Below are positions 1 to 7,895 of a stretch of 54,884 nt of DNA, piece by piece. Under the pieces are notes generated by a model. The model had not been told where the DNA came from. It saw nothing but the letters and a program-made list of their open reading frames with translations, and did no database searches. The stretch's first letter is position 1; each line of letters begins with the position of its first letter. The stretch spans positions 1-54,884 of the forward strand of contig JBFWQM010000009.1 of NCBI GenBank assembly GCA_050249455.1. The letters are read 5' to 3'. The position numbers and the translations under genes were made by a program. Source of the stretch: JBFWQM01 sp050249455. GTDB lineage: Bacteria; Pseudomonadota; Alphaproteobacteria; MPNO01; VGEU01.

Positions 1-2
1 TC

Positions 3-404
3 GATCATCCCGACGTCGCCACGATGTACGCCGATCCGTTCGCGGCGGCGGTGTCGGCGCTGAAGACGCGCGGGCTCTATCCGATCAACCATCTCGTGGT
101 GGTGCGCGACGATCTGCTGGCGGAGAAGCCCGATGTCGCCGTGCAGCTGTTCGACGCCTTCGCGGCGTCCAAGCGGCTCTATGTCGACGACCTGAAGGCG
201 GGACGCATCTCGAAGCTCGACCGCGTCGACAAGGTGCACCTCGCCGCCCTCGACGTCATGCCCGACCCCCTGCCGTTCGGGATCGCGCCGAACCGCGACA
301 CGCTGGAACGGCTCGTCGCGCATGCGGTGACGCAGAAGATCATCCCCGCGCGGATGGCGCTCGAAGACCTTTTCGCCAAGCCGGTCCTGAACGCCGTCGC
401 CTGA
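3..404 (+). CDS. Substrate-binding-fold protein, 4,5-dihydroxyphthalate decarboxylase/NMT1-like (5' partial)
   Basis: Only the last 133 codons lie in the window; the frame is open from base 3 and stops at 402-404, so the start is outside. The visible part resembles the C-terminal half of proteins annotated as 4,5-dihydroxyphthalate decarboxylase, which share the type-2 periplasmic binding fold with NMT1-type ABC binding proteins: a YPINHLVVVRDDLL stretch, the helix around FDAFAASKRLYV, and the DPLPFGIAPNR segment. The fold is clear; whether it decarboxylates or only binds a ligand is not decidable here. It converges with the hydrolase at 419-1273 across a 14-base gap. It fits the aromatic-catabolism theme of the following 40 kb. 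Confidence 0.75.
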   Translation, partial: DHPDVATMYADPFAAAVSALKTRGLYPINHLVVVRDDLLAEKPDVAVQLFDAFAASKRLYVDDLKAGRISKLDRVDKVHLAALDVMPDPLPFGIAPNRDTLERLVAHAVTQKIIPARMALEDLFAKPVLNAVA

Positions 405-418
405 ACGGCGCGCGGCGA

Positions 419-1273
419 TCAGCCTGCGATGCCGTCCAGGAAATCGAGGATGCGCTTGGGGGCGGTCGCCTCCGTCTGCGCCTCCACCGCGGCATCCCAG
501 AATTCCGACCCGCCCAGGCATTCGTGCAGGTAGTGGGCGGCCGACGTGGCGTGGGCCTCGTCGTTGCCCGGGACGACGAGGCTGGGGATCTTCAGCGCCA
601 GAAGGTCTTCGGGCTCCGCCCCCGGCGCCGTGTCGCGGTCGAACAGGCCGCGATACATCGTCGTAACCGTCTGGAGATACGCTGCCCTGTCGAGTGCGGC
701 GTAGGAACGGGCGAACGCGTCGGCGTTGCGGATCGGCTGTCCCCATGGCCCGCCGCGCGGATCCTGCGAGAAGCTCTTGTCGTGGCTGCGGACCAGGTCG
801 ACCACGGCCTGCAGGCCGTTCTCCGCCACGAACGCCAGATGGCTCTCGAACCGCCGGTGGCTGCCGATGCGGTATTTCGCGCCGCCCACCGGCCAGTAGA
901 GGACCATCGAGAGCGTCCGCGCCGCATGGGTCGCGCCGAACGCCGCCACCGGGCAGCAGCCCATGCAGCCGCCCATGATGTGCGCCTTCTCGATGCCCAG
1001 GGCATCCAGCAGGCCGGCGCCCTGGCGGACGAAATGGTCCCAGGTGACCCGCTCCACCCGGCCGCCCGACCGGCCGTTCTCGCGCCGGTCGAACAGGATG
1101 CACCGGTACCGGGCGGGCAGGTGGTCCAGCAGCCTGATGCGCTTGTAGACGCCGAGGTCCGTCCATTGCTCGCACCGGGCGTCGAACCCGCCCGGCGAAA
1201 ACATCAGCACGGCAGGCCCGTCGCCCAGCACCTCGTAGCGCGTCTCTATCCCGTCGATTTCGGCGAAAGGCAT
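419..1273 (-). CDS. Alpha/beta hydrolase with a cysteine at the nucleophile position
   Basis: A 284-residue alpha/beta-hydrolase-fold protein. The nucleophile elbow reads G-G-C-M-G (residues 101-105), so Cys103 stands where Ser is usual in GxSxG; a Cys nucleophile is known from dienelactone hydrolase. The N-terminal loop is SPGG rather than HGG. A conserved VVPGNDEAH segment near the C-terminus could supply the acid and His. The start is set at the ATG at 1271-1273, giving MPFAEIDG, because the 14 codons upstream (to 1315) are Arg/Pro-rich and non-conserved in character; no strong ribosome site decides it. It is divergent from the Rieske gene at 1507. Substrate unknown; an ester, lactone or C-C hydrolase would all fit. 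Confidence 0.8.
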   Translation of the reverse strand: MPFAEIDGIETRYEVLGDGPAVLMFSPGGFDARCEQWTDLGVYKRIRLLDHLPARYRCILFDRRENGRSGGRVERVTWDHFVRQGAGLLDALGIEKAHIMGGCMGCCPVAAFGATHAARTLSMVLYWPVGGAKYRIGSHRRFESHLAFVAENGLQAVVDLVRSHDKSFSQDPRGGPWGQPIRNADAFARSYAALDRAAYLQTVTTMYRGLFDRDTAPGAEPEDLLALKIPSLVVPGNDEAHATSAAHYLHECLGGSEFWDAAVEAQTEATAPKRILDFLDGIAG

Positions 1274-1326
1274 GGTCGGAGGTCTCTGTCGCGCACGGCC
1301 GGAACGGCCCGGCATCTGAGGCGAAA

Positions 1327-1344
1327 AGTCCCGATTTTCGGACT
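1327..1344. promoter_or_regulatory. Imperfect palindrome in the divergent promoter region
   Basis: Arms AGTC..CGA and TCG.GACT flank a TTT centre, in an A/T-richer part of the 233-base gap between the divergent hydrolase (start 1273) and Rieske oxygenase (start 1507). It could be an operator for both genes or just a hairpin. No regulator gene is nearby to pair with it. Confidence 0.25.
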
Positions 1345-1506
1345 GTGTTCAAGCCGATTATCGTTATAGCCTCGGCAAATCCGGTCGCGGCACGCCAGAC
1401 CTTGATGGCGGCTGCGCATGATACAGGTCCGGCCGCCATGTTTTGCCCCGTTTTGAGGGGGGTATCGGCCGCCGGACCGCGTTAGAGGGCCTCTGGGAGA
1501 AGACGC

Positions 1507-2790
1507 ATGCTTCGCAAGGACGTGAACGACCTGCTGACGCAGACGGATGCCGGCACGCCGATGGGCACCCTGTTCCGCCAGTACTGGCTGCCGGCGATGC
1601 TGGCGTCCGAGCTCCCCGAGGACGACTGCCCCCCGGTGCGCCTCAAGCTGCTGGGCGAGGCGATGATCGCGTTCCGCGACAGCGACGGCCGCTACGGGCT
1701 TGTGGAGGAGTTCTGCCCGCATCGCCGGGTGTCGCTGTGGTTCGGCCGCAACGAGCGCGGCGGGTTGCGCTGCGCCTATCACGGCTGGAAGTTCGACGTG
1801 AACGGCCGGTGCCTCGACATCCCGTCCGAGCCCGAGGACAGCAAGTTCTGCGACGAGGTCAAGCTCCAGGCCTATCCCCTCATCAAGGTCGGCGACGTGC
1901 TGTGGACCTACATGGGCGACCCGGCGACCCGCCCGCCCGAGCCGGCGTGGGAATTCGCCACCGTCGCGCCCGAGCAGACCTTCACCTCCAAGCGCATCCA
2001 GGAATGCAACTGGCTGCAGGCGCTCGAAGGCGGCATCGATTCCAGCCACGTCTCGTTCCTGCATGCGCATGAGCTCGAGCGCGACCCGCTGTTCCGGGGC
2101 GCCGAGGCGAACAAGTTCAACATGGGCGACATGCGGCCGGTGTTCGAGGTGGCCGAGTCCGAGGGCGGCCTCTATATCGGCGTCCGCCGCAACGCCAAGG
2201 GCATGCACTACTGGCGTATCACCCAATGGGTCATGCCCTGCTTCACGATGATCCCGCCGCGCGCCGACCATCCCCAGCACGGGCATTTTTGGGTGCCGAT
2301 CGACGACGAGAACTGCTGGACCTGGAGCTACGACTACCACCCGGACCGCCCGCTGACCGCGGCGGAGCGCCAGGCGTGCATGGACGGCAAGGGCGTCCAC
2401 AGCGAGAACATCCCGGGCACGTTCCGGGCCGTGCAGAACAAGGACAACGACTACCTGATGGACCGCGCCGCCCAGAAGCGCGGCGAGACCTTCTCCGGCG
2501 TCGCCGGCTTCGCGATGCAGGACGCCAGCCTGCAGGAATCCATGGGCCCGATCTGCGACCGGACCCGGGAAAACCTGGTGTCGACCGACTACGGCATCGT
2601 CATGACGCGCAACCGCCTGCGCAAGGCGGCGCTGGCGCTGCGCGACAAGGGCGTCATGCCGCCCGGCCGCGACCCGGTCGAGCAGAAGGTCCGGTCGGTG
2701 TCGATCCTCCTCGACCCGGCGCTGAACTATGTCGATGCCTGCCAGGATGCGATGCGGGCGGAGAAGGGCAAGGTCCGCACCTCGGTCTAG
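1507..2790 (+). CDS. Rieske [2Fe-2S] aromatic-ring oxygenase, alpha subunit
   Basis: A 427-residue terminal oxygenase component of the phthalate-4,5-dioxygenase-like group, expected to be cytosolic and homo-oligomeric. The Rieske cluster ligands are C70-x-H72 and C89-x2-H92 (CPHRR and CAYHGWKF). The mononuclear iron site is read from D178-x2-H181-x4-H186 in GGIDSSHVSFLH. Length is typical for one-subunit Rieske oxygenases of this group. It uses electrons from a reductase or ferredoxin; neither is adjacent. A strong terminator (2843-2868) follows, so it is probably monocistronic. It is a paralog of the gene at 4035, sharing the N-terminal GTPMGTLFRQYW block. Substrate cannot be assigned. Confidence 0.9.
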   Translation: MLRKDVNDLLTQTDAGTPMGTLFRQYWLPAMLASELPEDDCPPVRLKLLGEAMIAFRDSDGRYGLVEEFCPHRRVSLWFGRNERGGLRCAYHGWKFDVNGRCLDIPSEPEDSKFCDEVKLQAYPLIKVGDVLWTYMGDPATRPPEPAWEFATVAPEQTFTSKRIQECNWLQALEGGIDSSHVSFLHAHELERDPLFRGAEANKFNMGDMRPVFEVAESEGGLYIGVRRNAKGMHYWRITQWVMPCFTMIPPRADHPQHGHFWVPIDDENCWTWSYDYHPDRPLTAAERQACMDGKGVHSENIPGTFRAVQNKDNDYLMDRAAQKRGETFSGVAGFAMQDASLQESMGPICDRTRENLVSTDYGIVMTRNRLRKAALALRDKGVMPPGRDPVEQKVRSVSILLDPALNYVDACQDAMRAEKGKVRTSV

Positions 2791-2842
2791 GCCGGGGCCT
2801 GGCCCGTTCGCCGCATCGGCCGCGTCGTCTCGGGATCGACGG

Positions 2843-2868
2843 AAAAGGGGCGGGTTTCCGCCCCTTTT
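2843..2868 (+). terminator. Intrinsic terminator after the first Rieske gene
   Basis: An 11-bp perfect stem (2843-2853 with 2858-2868, AAAAGGGGCGG arm) with a GTTT loop; the descending arm ends in a T run. It lies 53 bases after the stop of the Rieske gene and would also weaken read-through into the amidohydrolase. Confidence 0.75.
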
Positions 2869-2955
2869 CTGTTGCATCGGGGCAGGGTTTGTCTCCAGGA
2901 ATAGGCGGAACGACCTGGCGGCGGCGACGGCCGGCGCGACAGCGGGAGACGTGCC

Positions 2956-3903
2956 TTGGATTGCCACCGCATCGACGTCCACCACCACATCCTGCCGCCG
3001 GAATACGTCGCCCGCGTCGGCGGCGACCGCATCGCGCCGCTGATCCTGGCCGGCAAGACCCCGGAGTGGACGCCGCAGATGTCGATCGACGCGATGGACC
3101 GCAACGGCATCGAGCGCGCCGTCACCTCGATCTCCTCGCCGGGGCTGTGGTTCGGCGACCGCACCCAGACGCGCGAGCTGGCCCGGCTGTGCAACGAGCA
3201 CGCCGCCGCGGTGCGGCGCGACCACCCCGGCCGGTTCGGGGTGTTCGCCAGCCTGCCGCTGCCCGACGTCGACGACAGCCTGGCCGAGGTCGCCTATGCG
3301 CTCGACACGCTGAAGGCCGACGGCATCGGCCTGGTGACGAGCTACGGCGACAAGTACCCGGGCGACCCGGCGTTCGCCAAGGTGTTCGACGAGCTCGACC
3401 GCCGCGGCGCCGTCGTCTACTTCCACCCAACCCAGGCCACGTGCAGCCAGTGCCTGCCGGAGATTCCGGCCGCCACGCTCGAATTCCCGTTCGACACCAC
3501 CCGCGCCATCGTCAGCCTGCTGTTCGGCGGCACCTTCGCGCGCTGCCGCAACATCCGCTGGATCTTCTCCCACGCCGGCGGCACCGCGCCGTTCCTGGCC
3601 GAGCGCATCGGGCGGCTCGCCGCGCTGCCGCGGTTCAAGGCGGCGGTGCCCGACGGCGTCGTGCCCGAGCTGAAGCGGCTCTACTACGACACCGCGCTGT
3701 CGGCCAACTGGCTGGCGTTCCGCAGCCTCCTGGAGCTGACGGCGTGCGACCACGTCCTGTTCGGCAGCGACTACCCGTTCGCGCCGGAGGCGACGATGAC
3801 CGCCACCGTCAAGGGCCTGATCGACCTCGGCCTGCCCGCCGCCGACCTCCGCGGCATCGAGCGCGACAACGCGCTGAACCTGTTTCCGCACTTCAGGGCT
3901 TGA
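2956..3903 (+). CDS. Amidohydrolase-superfamily metal-dependent decarboxylase/hydrolase (ACMSD-like)
   Basis: A 315-residue TIM-barrel protein of the amidohydrolase-2 family, which includes 2-amino-3-carboxymuconate-6-semialdehyde decarboxylase (ACMSD), gamma-resorcylate decarboxylase and related enzymes. Metal-site residues visible: H9 and H11 in DVHHH, the His of VYFHPT, the His of FSHAGGT, and the Asp of LFGSDYPF. The start is a TTG at 2956-2958, preceded by GGGAG at proper spacing; no ATG fits. Given the RidA and hydroxyanthranilate-dioxygenase-like neighbours, an ACMSD-type non-oxidative decarboxylation of a ring-cleavage product is a reasonable inference, but any aromatic-acid decarboxylation or hydrolysis by this family is possible. 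Confidence 0.85.
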   Translation: MDCHRIDVHHHILPPEYVARVGGDRIAPLILAGKTPEWTPQMSIDAMDRNGIERAVTSISSPGLWFGDRTQTRELARLCNEHAAAVRRDHPGRFGVFASLPLPDVDDSLAEVAYALDTLKADGIGLVTSYGDKYPGDPAFAKVFDELDRRGAVVYFHPTQATCSQCLPEIPAATLEFPFDTTRAIVSLLFGGTFARCRNIRWIFSHAGGTAPFLAERIGRLAALPRFKAAVPDGVVPELKRLYYDTALSANWLAFRSLLELTACDHVLFGSDYPFAPEATMTATVKGLIDLGLPAADLRGIERDNALNLFPHFRA

Positions 3904-4034
3904 GGCCGTAGCGGCGGCCCGAAAATTGATTAGGTAGTCATCTTACTTGTTTCCGAAGGCCTGCGGGAGGCGCACACTATGGGGTGCGCCCGGTAGCGTT
4001 GACGCGCCCAAACGAAGGCATAGGACAGCAGGCC

Positions 4035-5378
4035 ATGGCGAAGACCGACGCGTTCGCGGAGAGTCTGGCGGCCACGTTCACCAGGGAGGAGAACGACCTC
4101 CTCACCCGCACCGGGCCGGGCACGCCGATGGGGACGCTGTTCCGGCAATACTGGATCCCGGTGGTGCCCAGCGCGCACCTGGAGAAGCCAGGCGGCAAGC
4201 CGCTGCGCGTCAAGCTCCTGGGCGAGGACCTTGTCGCCTTCCGCACCCGCACCGGGACGGTCGGCGTGGTCGGCGCGTTCTGCTCGCACCGCTTGGCGCC
4301 GCTGTTCTTCGGCCGGGTCGAGGACGACGGCATCCGCTGCCCCTACCACGGCTGGAAGTTCGCCCCCGGCGGCGCCTGCCTGGAGATGCCCAACGTCCCG
4401 CCGCAGCACCAGTTCAAGGACCGCATCCGCCACCGCGGCTATCCCACGGTCGAGCACGGCGGCGTGATCTGGACCTACATGGGCCCGTCGGAGAGCTTGC
4501 CGGCGCTGCCCGAGTTCGAATTCACGATGGTCCCCGACGACCAGCGCGAGTTCCGGCTGTTCCACCACGAATGCAACTACCTGCAGGCGCTGGAGGGCGG
4601 CATCGACCCGACCCACGTGATGTGGCTGCACTCGCCCTACGACCTCGGCGACGCCGGCATCGCGCAGGCGCACCAGCCGCCGCAGCAGCGCGTCGCGAAC
4701 ATGTCGGGCCGCCGCACGCCGGAGGCGATCGAGATCGTCGACACCGCCGGCGGCTTCATGTACGGCGCGCGCCGCCCGATGGGCAACGGCAGCAGCCTGT
4801 GGCGCATCAACCAGTTCATCTTCCCGTTCTACACCATGCCGCCGGGCGGCGATCAGCGCGGCGGCCGCATGTGGGTGCCGATCGACGACGAGCACAGCGT
4901 GAAGTGGATGTTCACCTGGTACCCGACGCGCGAGATCATGCAGACGACCAAGGAGAAGCCGCGCAACTGGCTGCCCGAGGAAGGCTACGTCGAGCCGACC
5001 AACGACCCCTACGGGCACGTCATCCCCAAGGCGCACAAGGCCAACGACTACCTGATCGATTGGGATACGCACACCACGCGGCGCATGGGCATCGCCGGCG
5101 TCAACCTGCAGGACAAGTGCGTGCAGGAGAACGAGGGGCCAGGCCCGATCCTCGACCGCACGCAGGAGAACCTGTGCGTCGGCGACCTGACGGTGGTGAA
5201 GGTGCGCCGGCTGTTGCGTCAGGCCGCGCTTGCGCTGCAGGACAAGGGCGCGGTGCCGCCGGGCGTCGCGGACGGCGGCATCTACCGCGTCCGCGCCGCC
5301 TCCAAGGAGGTGCCCGACGACCGCGACTGGGTGGCGAGCGTGCAGGACGCCGTCACCGTGCCGCCGCGCGCGGCCTGA
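4035..5378 (+). CDS. Rieske [2Fe-2S] aromatic-ring oxygenase, alpha subunit (second paralog)
   Basis: A 447-residue oxygenase paralogous to the gene at 1507. Rieske ligands: C83-x-H85 (FCSHR) and C102-x2-H105 (CPYHGWKF). Mononuclear iron: D191-x2-H194-x4-H199. The start at 4035 (MAKTDAF) is preferred over the ATG at 3984 because it has an AGCAGG just upstream and the extra 17 residues have no family counterpart. It heads a tight four-gene operon: RidA-like (20-base gap), isochorismatase-like (22 bases) and Asp-box protein (52 bases). An A/T-rich patch around 3920-3950 is the likely promoter area. Monooxygenase or dioxygenase chemistry cannot be decided from sequence. Confidence 0.9.
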   Translation: MAKTDAFAESLAATFTREENDLLTRTGPGTPMGTLFRQYWIPVVPSAHLEKPGGKPLRVKLLGEDLVAFRTRTGTVGVVGAFCSHRLAPLFFGRVEDDGIRCPYHGWKFAPGGACLEMPNVPPQHQFKDRIRHRGYPTVEHGGVIWTYMGPSESLPALPEFEFTMVPDDQREFRLFHHECNYLQALEGGIDPTHVMWLHSPYDLGDAGIAQAHQPPQQRVANMSGRRTPEAIEIVDTAGGFMYGARRPMGNGSSLWRINQFIFPFYTMPPGGDQRGGRMWVPIDDEHSVKWMFTWYPTREIMQTTKEKPRNWLPEEGYVEPTNDPYGHVIPKAHKANDYLIDWDTHTTRRMGIAGVNLQDKCVQENEGPGPILDRTQENLCVGDLTVVKVRRLLRQAALALQDKGAVPPGVADGGIYRVRAASKEVPDDRDWVASVQDAVTVPPRAA

Positions 5379-5398
5379 CTGGCGCATCGGAGGACGGC

Positions 5399-5863
5399 GT
5401 GGAGATCGAGAACAAGCTGCGCGCGATGGGCCTCGAGCTGCCCGAGCCCTCCGAAGCGGTGGCCAACTACATCTCGTGCGTGCGGGTCGGCGACATCCTG
5501 TTCGTCGGCGGCAACATCGGCCGCTTTGCCGGACAGAAGCTGAAATACGCCGGCAAGGTCGGCGACGCGGTGACGGTGGAGCAGGCCTACGAGATGGCGC
5601 GCAACTGCTGCCTCAACCATCTCGCCAAGATCAAGGCCGAGCTCGGCGACCTCGACCGCGTCGAGCGGATCGTCAAGGTGACCGGCTATGTCAACGTCGC
5701 TCCCGGCTTCCGCGACGTGCCCAAGGTGGTGAACGGCACATCCGACCTGCTGGTCGCATTGTGGGGCGAACGCGGCAGGCACGCGCGCTCGGCGGTCGGC
5801 GTCGCGGTGCTCGGCAGCGACGCGCCGGTCGAGACCGAGGTGATCGTCCAGGTCCGCGGCTGA
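5399..5863 (+). CDS. RidA/YjgF-family protein (enamine/imine deaminase-like)
   Basis: A 154-residue RidA-superfamily protein, normally a cytosolic homotrimer. The catalytic Arg in HARSAVGVA and the later Glu in VETEVIVQV match the RidA Arg and Glu positions. It belongs to the longer subgroup with the GKVGDAVTVEQAYE and NGTSDLLV blocks. The start is the GTG at 5399, with GGAGG 5-6 bases upstream at 5389-5393. The family includes 2-aminomuconate deaminase and RutC, so in this operon it may deaminate an enamine/imine formed from a ring-cleavage product; a general reactive-imine scavenger is the alternative. Confidence 0.88.
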   Translation: MEIENKLRAMGLELPEPSEAVANYISCVRVGDILFVGGNIGRFAGQKLKYAGKVGDAVTVEQAYEMARNCCLNHLAKIKAELGDLDRVERIVKVTGYVNVAPGFRDVPKVVNGTSDLLVALWGERGRHARSAVGVAVLGSDAPVETEVIVQVRG

Positions 5864-5885
5864 AAGAAGAAGAGGAGAACGCGCG

Positions 5886-6533
5886 ATGATACGCTGGAAC
5901 GGCATGGACATCTGCGAGACGCTGGACGAGCTCGTCGATCCTGCCCATGCCGGCCTCCTGATGTGGGACTTCGCGCAGCGCATCGTCGAGCGCTCGTTCA
6001 ACGCCGACAGCATGATCGCCAACACCCAGCGCCTCCTGGCGGCCGCGCGGCGCAACAAGGTGCGCACCTTCTACGCCCTGCAGAACAACATGTACCTGGT
6101 CGGCGACACCGGTGCGCCGACCGTGCGGCTGCGCATGAAGCGGCAGAACAAGCCGGTCGCGGCGATCGCCGAGGTGAAGCCGCCGGTCGGCCCGGCGCCG
6201 CGCGACGCCTATGTCGAGGCGGTGAAGCCGCAGGACGGCGACGTCTTCTTCGAGAAGTTCTCGCCCAACGCCTTCCTCGGCACCGCGTTCGAATGGTGGC
6301 TCAAGAAATTCGGCATCAAGACGGTGATCCTGACCGGCATCAACGTCGCCACCGGCATCAGCGGCACCGCGCGCGAGGCGACCAACCTCGGCTACTACGC
6401 CGTGGTGGTGCGCGACTGCGTGGGCACGCCGTCGAAGCCGGACTACGATGTCGCCATCGACTCGCTCGAGCGGCTGTTCGACGTGGTCGACGCCGACGAC
6501 ATCATTGCGTCTTGGGACAAGGCGAAGCGCTAG
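5886..6533 (+). CDS. Isochorismatase-fold protein lacking the catalytic cysteine
   Basis: A 215-residue alpha/beta protein of the isochorismatase/nicotinamidase superfamily. Asp28 (LLMWDFAQ) and Lys124 (FEKFSPNAFLGT) of the usual Asp-Lys-Cys triad are present. The Cys lies seven residues after the TG of canonical TGVATNVC; here TG is at 150-151 and residue 157 is Gly, with the downstream TARE in register. So it cannot act as a cysteine amidohydrolase. True isochorismatases such as EntB also lack this Cys and cleave a vinyl ether by acid catalysis. Third gene of the Rieske operon, next to RidA; the combination recalls RutB-RutC of pyrimidine breakdown, but the Rut monooxygenase is not here. 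Confidence 0.85.
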   Translation: MIRWNGMDICETLDELVDPAHAGLLMWDFAQRIVERSFNADSMIANTQRLLAAARRNKVRTFYALQNNMYLVGDTGAPTVRLRMKRQNKPVAAIAEVKPPVGPAPRDAYVEAVKPQDGDVFFEKFSPNAFLGTAFEWWLKKFGIKTVILTGINVATGISGTAREATNLGYYAVVVRDCVGTPSKPDYDVAIDSLERLFDVVDADDIIASWDKAKR

Positions 6534-6585
6534 GAAGCAGGGCGCCGGGCACCGCACGGCGGCCGGACGGCGAAGGAGCGGAACG

Positions 6586-7728
6586 ATGCAGACCACGGCG
6601 ATGCTGTCACCCAACGGCCAGCAGGACACCGAAGGCGACGGGCCGGCGACGCAGATGTTCGTCGCCACCCTGAAGGGCGTCGTCACCTTGGAACGGCCGG
6701 CGCCCGGTGCACCCTGGGCGCGGACCGCCACCACGCTGGAGGACCGCCACGTCGGCGCGCTGCTGATGGAGCCGGGTTCGGGCAAGCTGTTCGCCGGCGC
6801 GCATGGCGGCGGCGGCGTATGGGTCAGCGACGACGGCACGGCGCGGTCGTGGCGCCCCGTCGTCAACGGCCTCGACCGGCAGAACGTCTACTCGCTCGCG
6901 CTGCGGCGGCGCGGCGGCAGGACGACCTTGTTCGTCGGCGTCGAGCCGGCGGCGATCTATCGCAGCGACGACCTGGGCGAGACGTGGCGCGAGCTGCCGG
7001 CGCTGCGCCACGTGCCGGGGACGGAGAAGTGGAGCTTCCCGGCGCCGCCGCACATCGCCCACGTCAAGTGCATGACCGTCCACCCCAGCGCGCCGGCGAC
7101 CTTGTTCGCCTGCGTGGAGCAGGGGGCGCTGCTGCGCTCCGACGACGACGGCGAGACGTGGACCGAGTTCGACGGCTACGTGTGGCCCGACGACGCCACC
7201 TACCACGACGTCCACCGGCTCACCATCGACCCGCGCAACCACGACGTCTGCTATCTCGCGACCGGCGTCGGACTGAACCGCAGCGACGACGGCGGCGTGA
7301 CCTGGCGGGCGCTGACCAGCCGCCGCGACCGGCTGGGCTATCCCGACTTTTTCTCGATCGACCCGCGCGACCCCGACGTCCTCTACATGGCGGGGGCGCG
7401 GACCACGCCGTCGCAGTGGCGCACCGACCATTTCGCCGACGCCGCGGTGCTGAAGAGCACGGATGCGGGGCGGACGTGGCGCGAGCTGCACGGCGGTCTG
7501 CCGTCGCCGATCGTCGGCTCGATCGAGGCGATGGCCATCCATGCCTGGCCGGGCGGTGCGACCCTGTCGCTCGCCACCGCGACCGGCGAGGTCTACGCCA
7601 GCGACGACGGCGGCGAAAGCTGGGCCTGCATCGCCGACGGCCTCGCCCCGGTCTCCAAGGCCGGCCACTACCGCTCGTTCACCGTGCCCCCGGCCCACCC
7701 GATCCCCGGTGCGCCGGCCCACGCGTAA
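6586..7728 (+). CDS. Asp-box (BNR/YCF48-like) beta-propeller protein
   Basis: A 380-residue protein built from repeated Asp boxes of the S-x-D-x-G-x-T-W type; six can be read: SDDGTARSW, SDDLGETW, SDDDGETW, SDDGGVTW, STDAGRTW and SDDGGESW. This predicts a six- or seven-bladed beta-propeller as in sialidases, VPS10 domains and the photosystem II factor YCF48. There is no signal peptide or membrane segment, so it is probably cytosolic, which is unusual for the group. AAGGAG at 6573-6578 supports the ATG at 6586. It is the last gene of the Rieske/RidA/isochorismatase operon. No catalytic residues are recognisable; a role as a scaffold, lactonase-like hydrolase or binding protein is open. Confidence 0.8.
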   Translation: MQTTAMLSPNGQQDTEGDGPATQMFVATLKGVVTLERPAPGAPWARTATTLEDRHVGALLMEPGSGKLFAGAHGGGGVWVSDDGTARSWRPVVNGLDRQNVYSLALRRRGGRTTLFVGVEPAAIYRSDDLGETWRELPALRHVPGTEKWSFPAPPHIAHVKCMTVHPSAPATLFACVEQGALLRSDDDGETWTEFDGYVWPDDATYHDVHRLTIDPRNHDVCYLATGVGLNRSDDGGVTWRALTSRRDRLGYPDFFSIDPRDPDVLYMAGARTTPSQWRTDHFADAAVLKSTDAGRTWRELHGGLPSPIVGSIEAMAIHAWPGGATLSLATATGEVYASDDGGESWACIADGLAPVSKAGHYRSFTVPPAHPIPGAPAHA

Positions 7729-7754
7729 GTAACGTCGGGTGCTGCAGCGCCGGC

Positions 7755-7860
7755 GGCCTCCCACCTCACCCGCTCGCGGCGCTCGCACCCTCTCCCCCCA
7801 ATTTTGGGGGAGAGGGAAGGGGCCCGTCGCATCGCGGCGGGAAGGGTGAGGTGGGGGGCC
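7755..7860. repeat. REP-like nested palindrome
   Basis: Outer arms 7755-7771 and 7844-7860 match at 16 of 17 positions when inverted. An inner 11-bp perfect stem (7788-7798 with 7806-7816, CCCTCTCCCCC arm) surrounds an A/T loop. It sits between two convergent genes and may act as a bidirectional terminator. G/C-tract palindromes of this look are dispersed repeats in many alphaproteobacteria; a similar C-run/G-run element occurs at 53968-54041. Confidence 0.6.
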
Positions 7861-7895
7861 GCCGGCGATGGGGCGGGTTGAACTCTGCGCGGCCG

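Noticed and set aside
1246..3891. Open frame of about 880 codons on the minus strand
   Set aside because: Antisense to the Rieske oxygenase and amidohydrolase genes; composition is typical of a shadow frame, no domain recognisable.
3920..3950. Sigma-70 promoter boxes before the second Rieske gene
   Set aside because: The patch is A/T-rich and contains TTGATT, but no -10 box lies at a proper distance.
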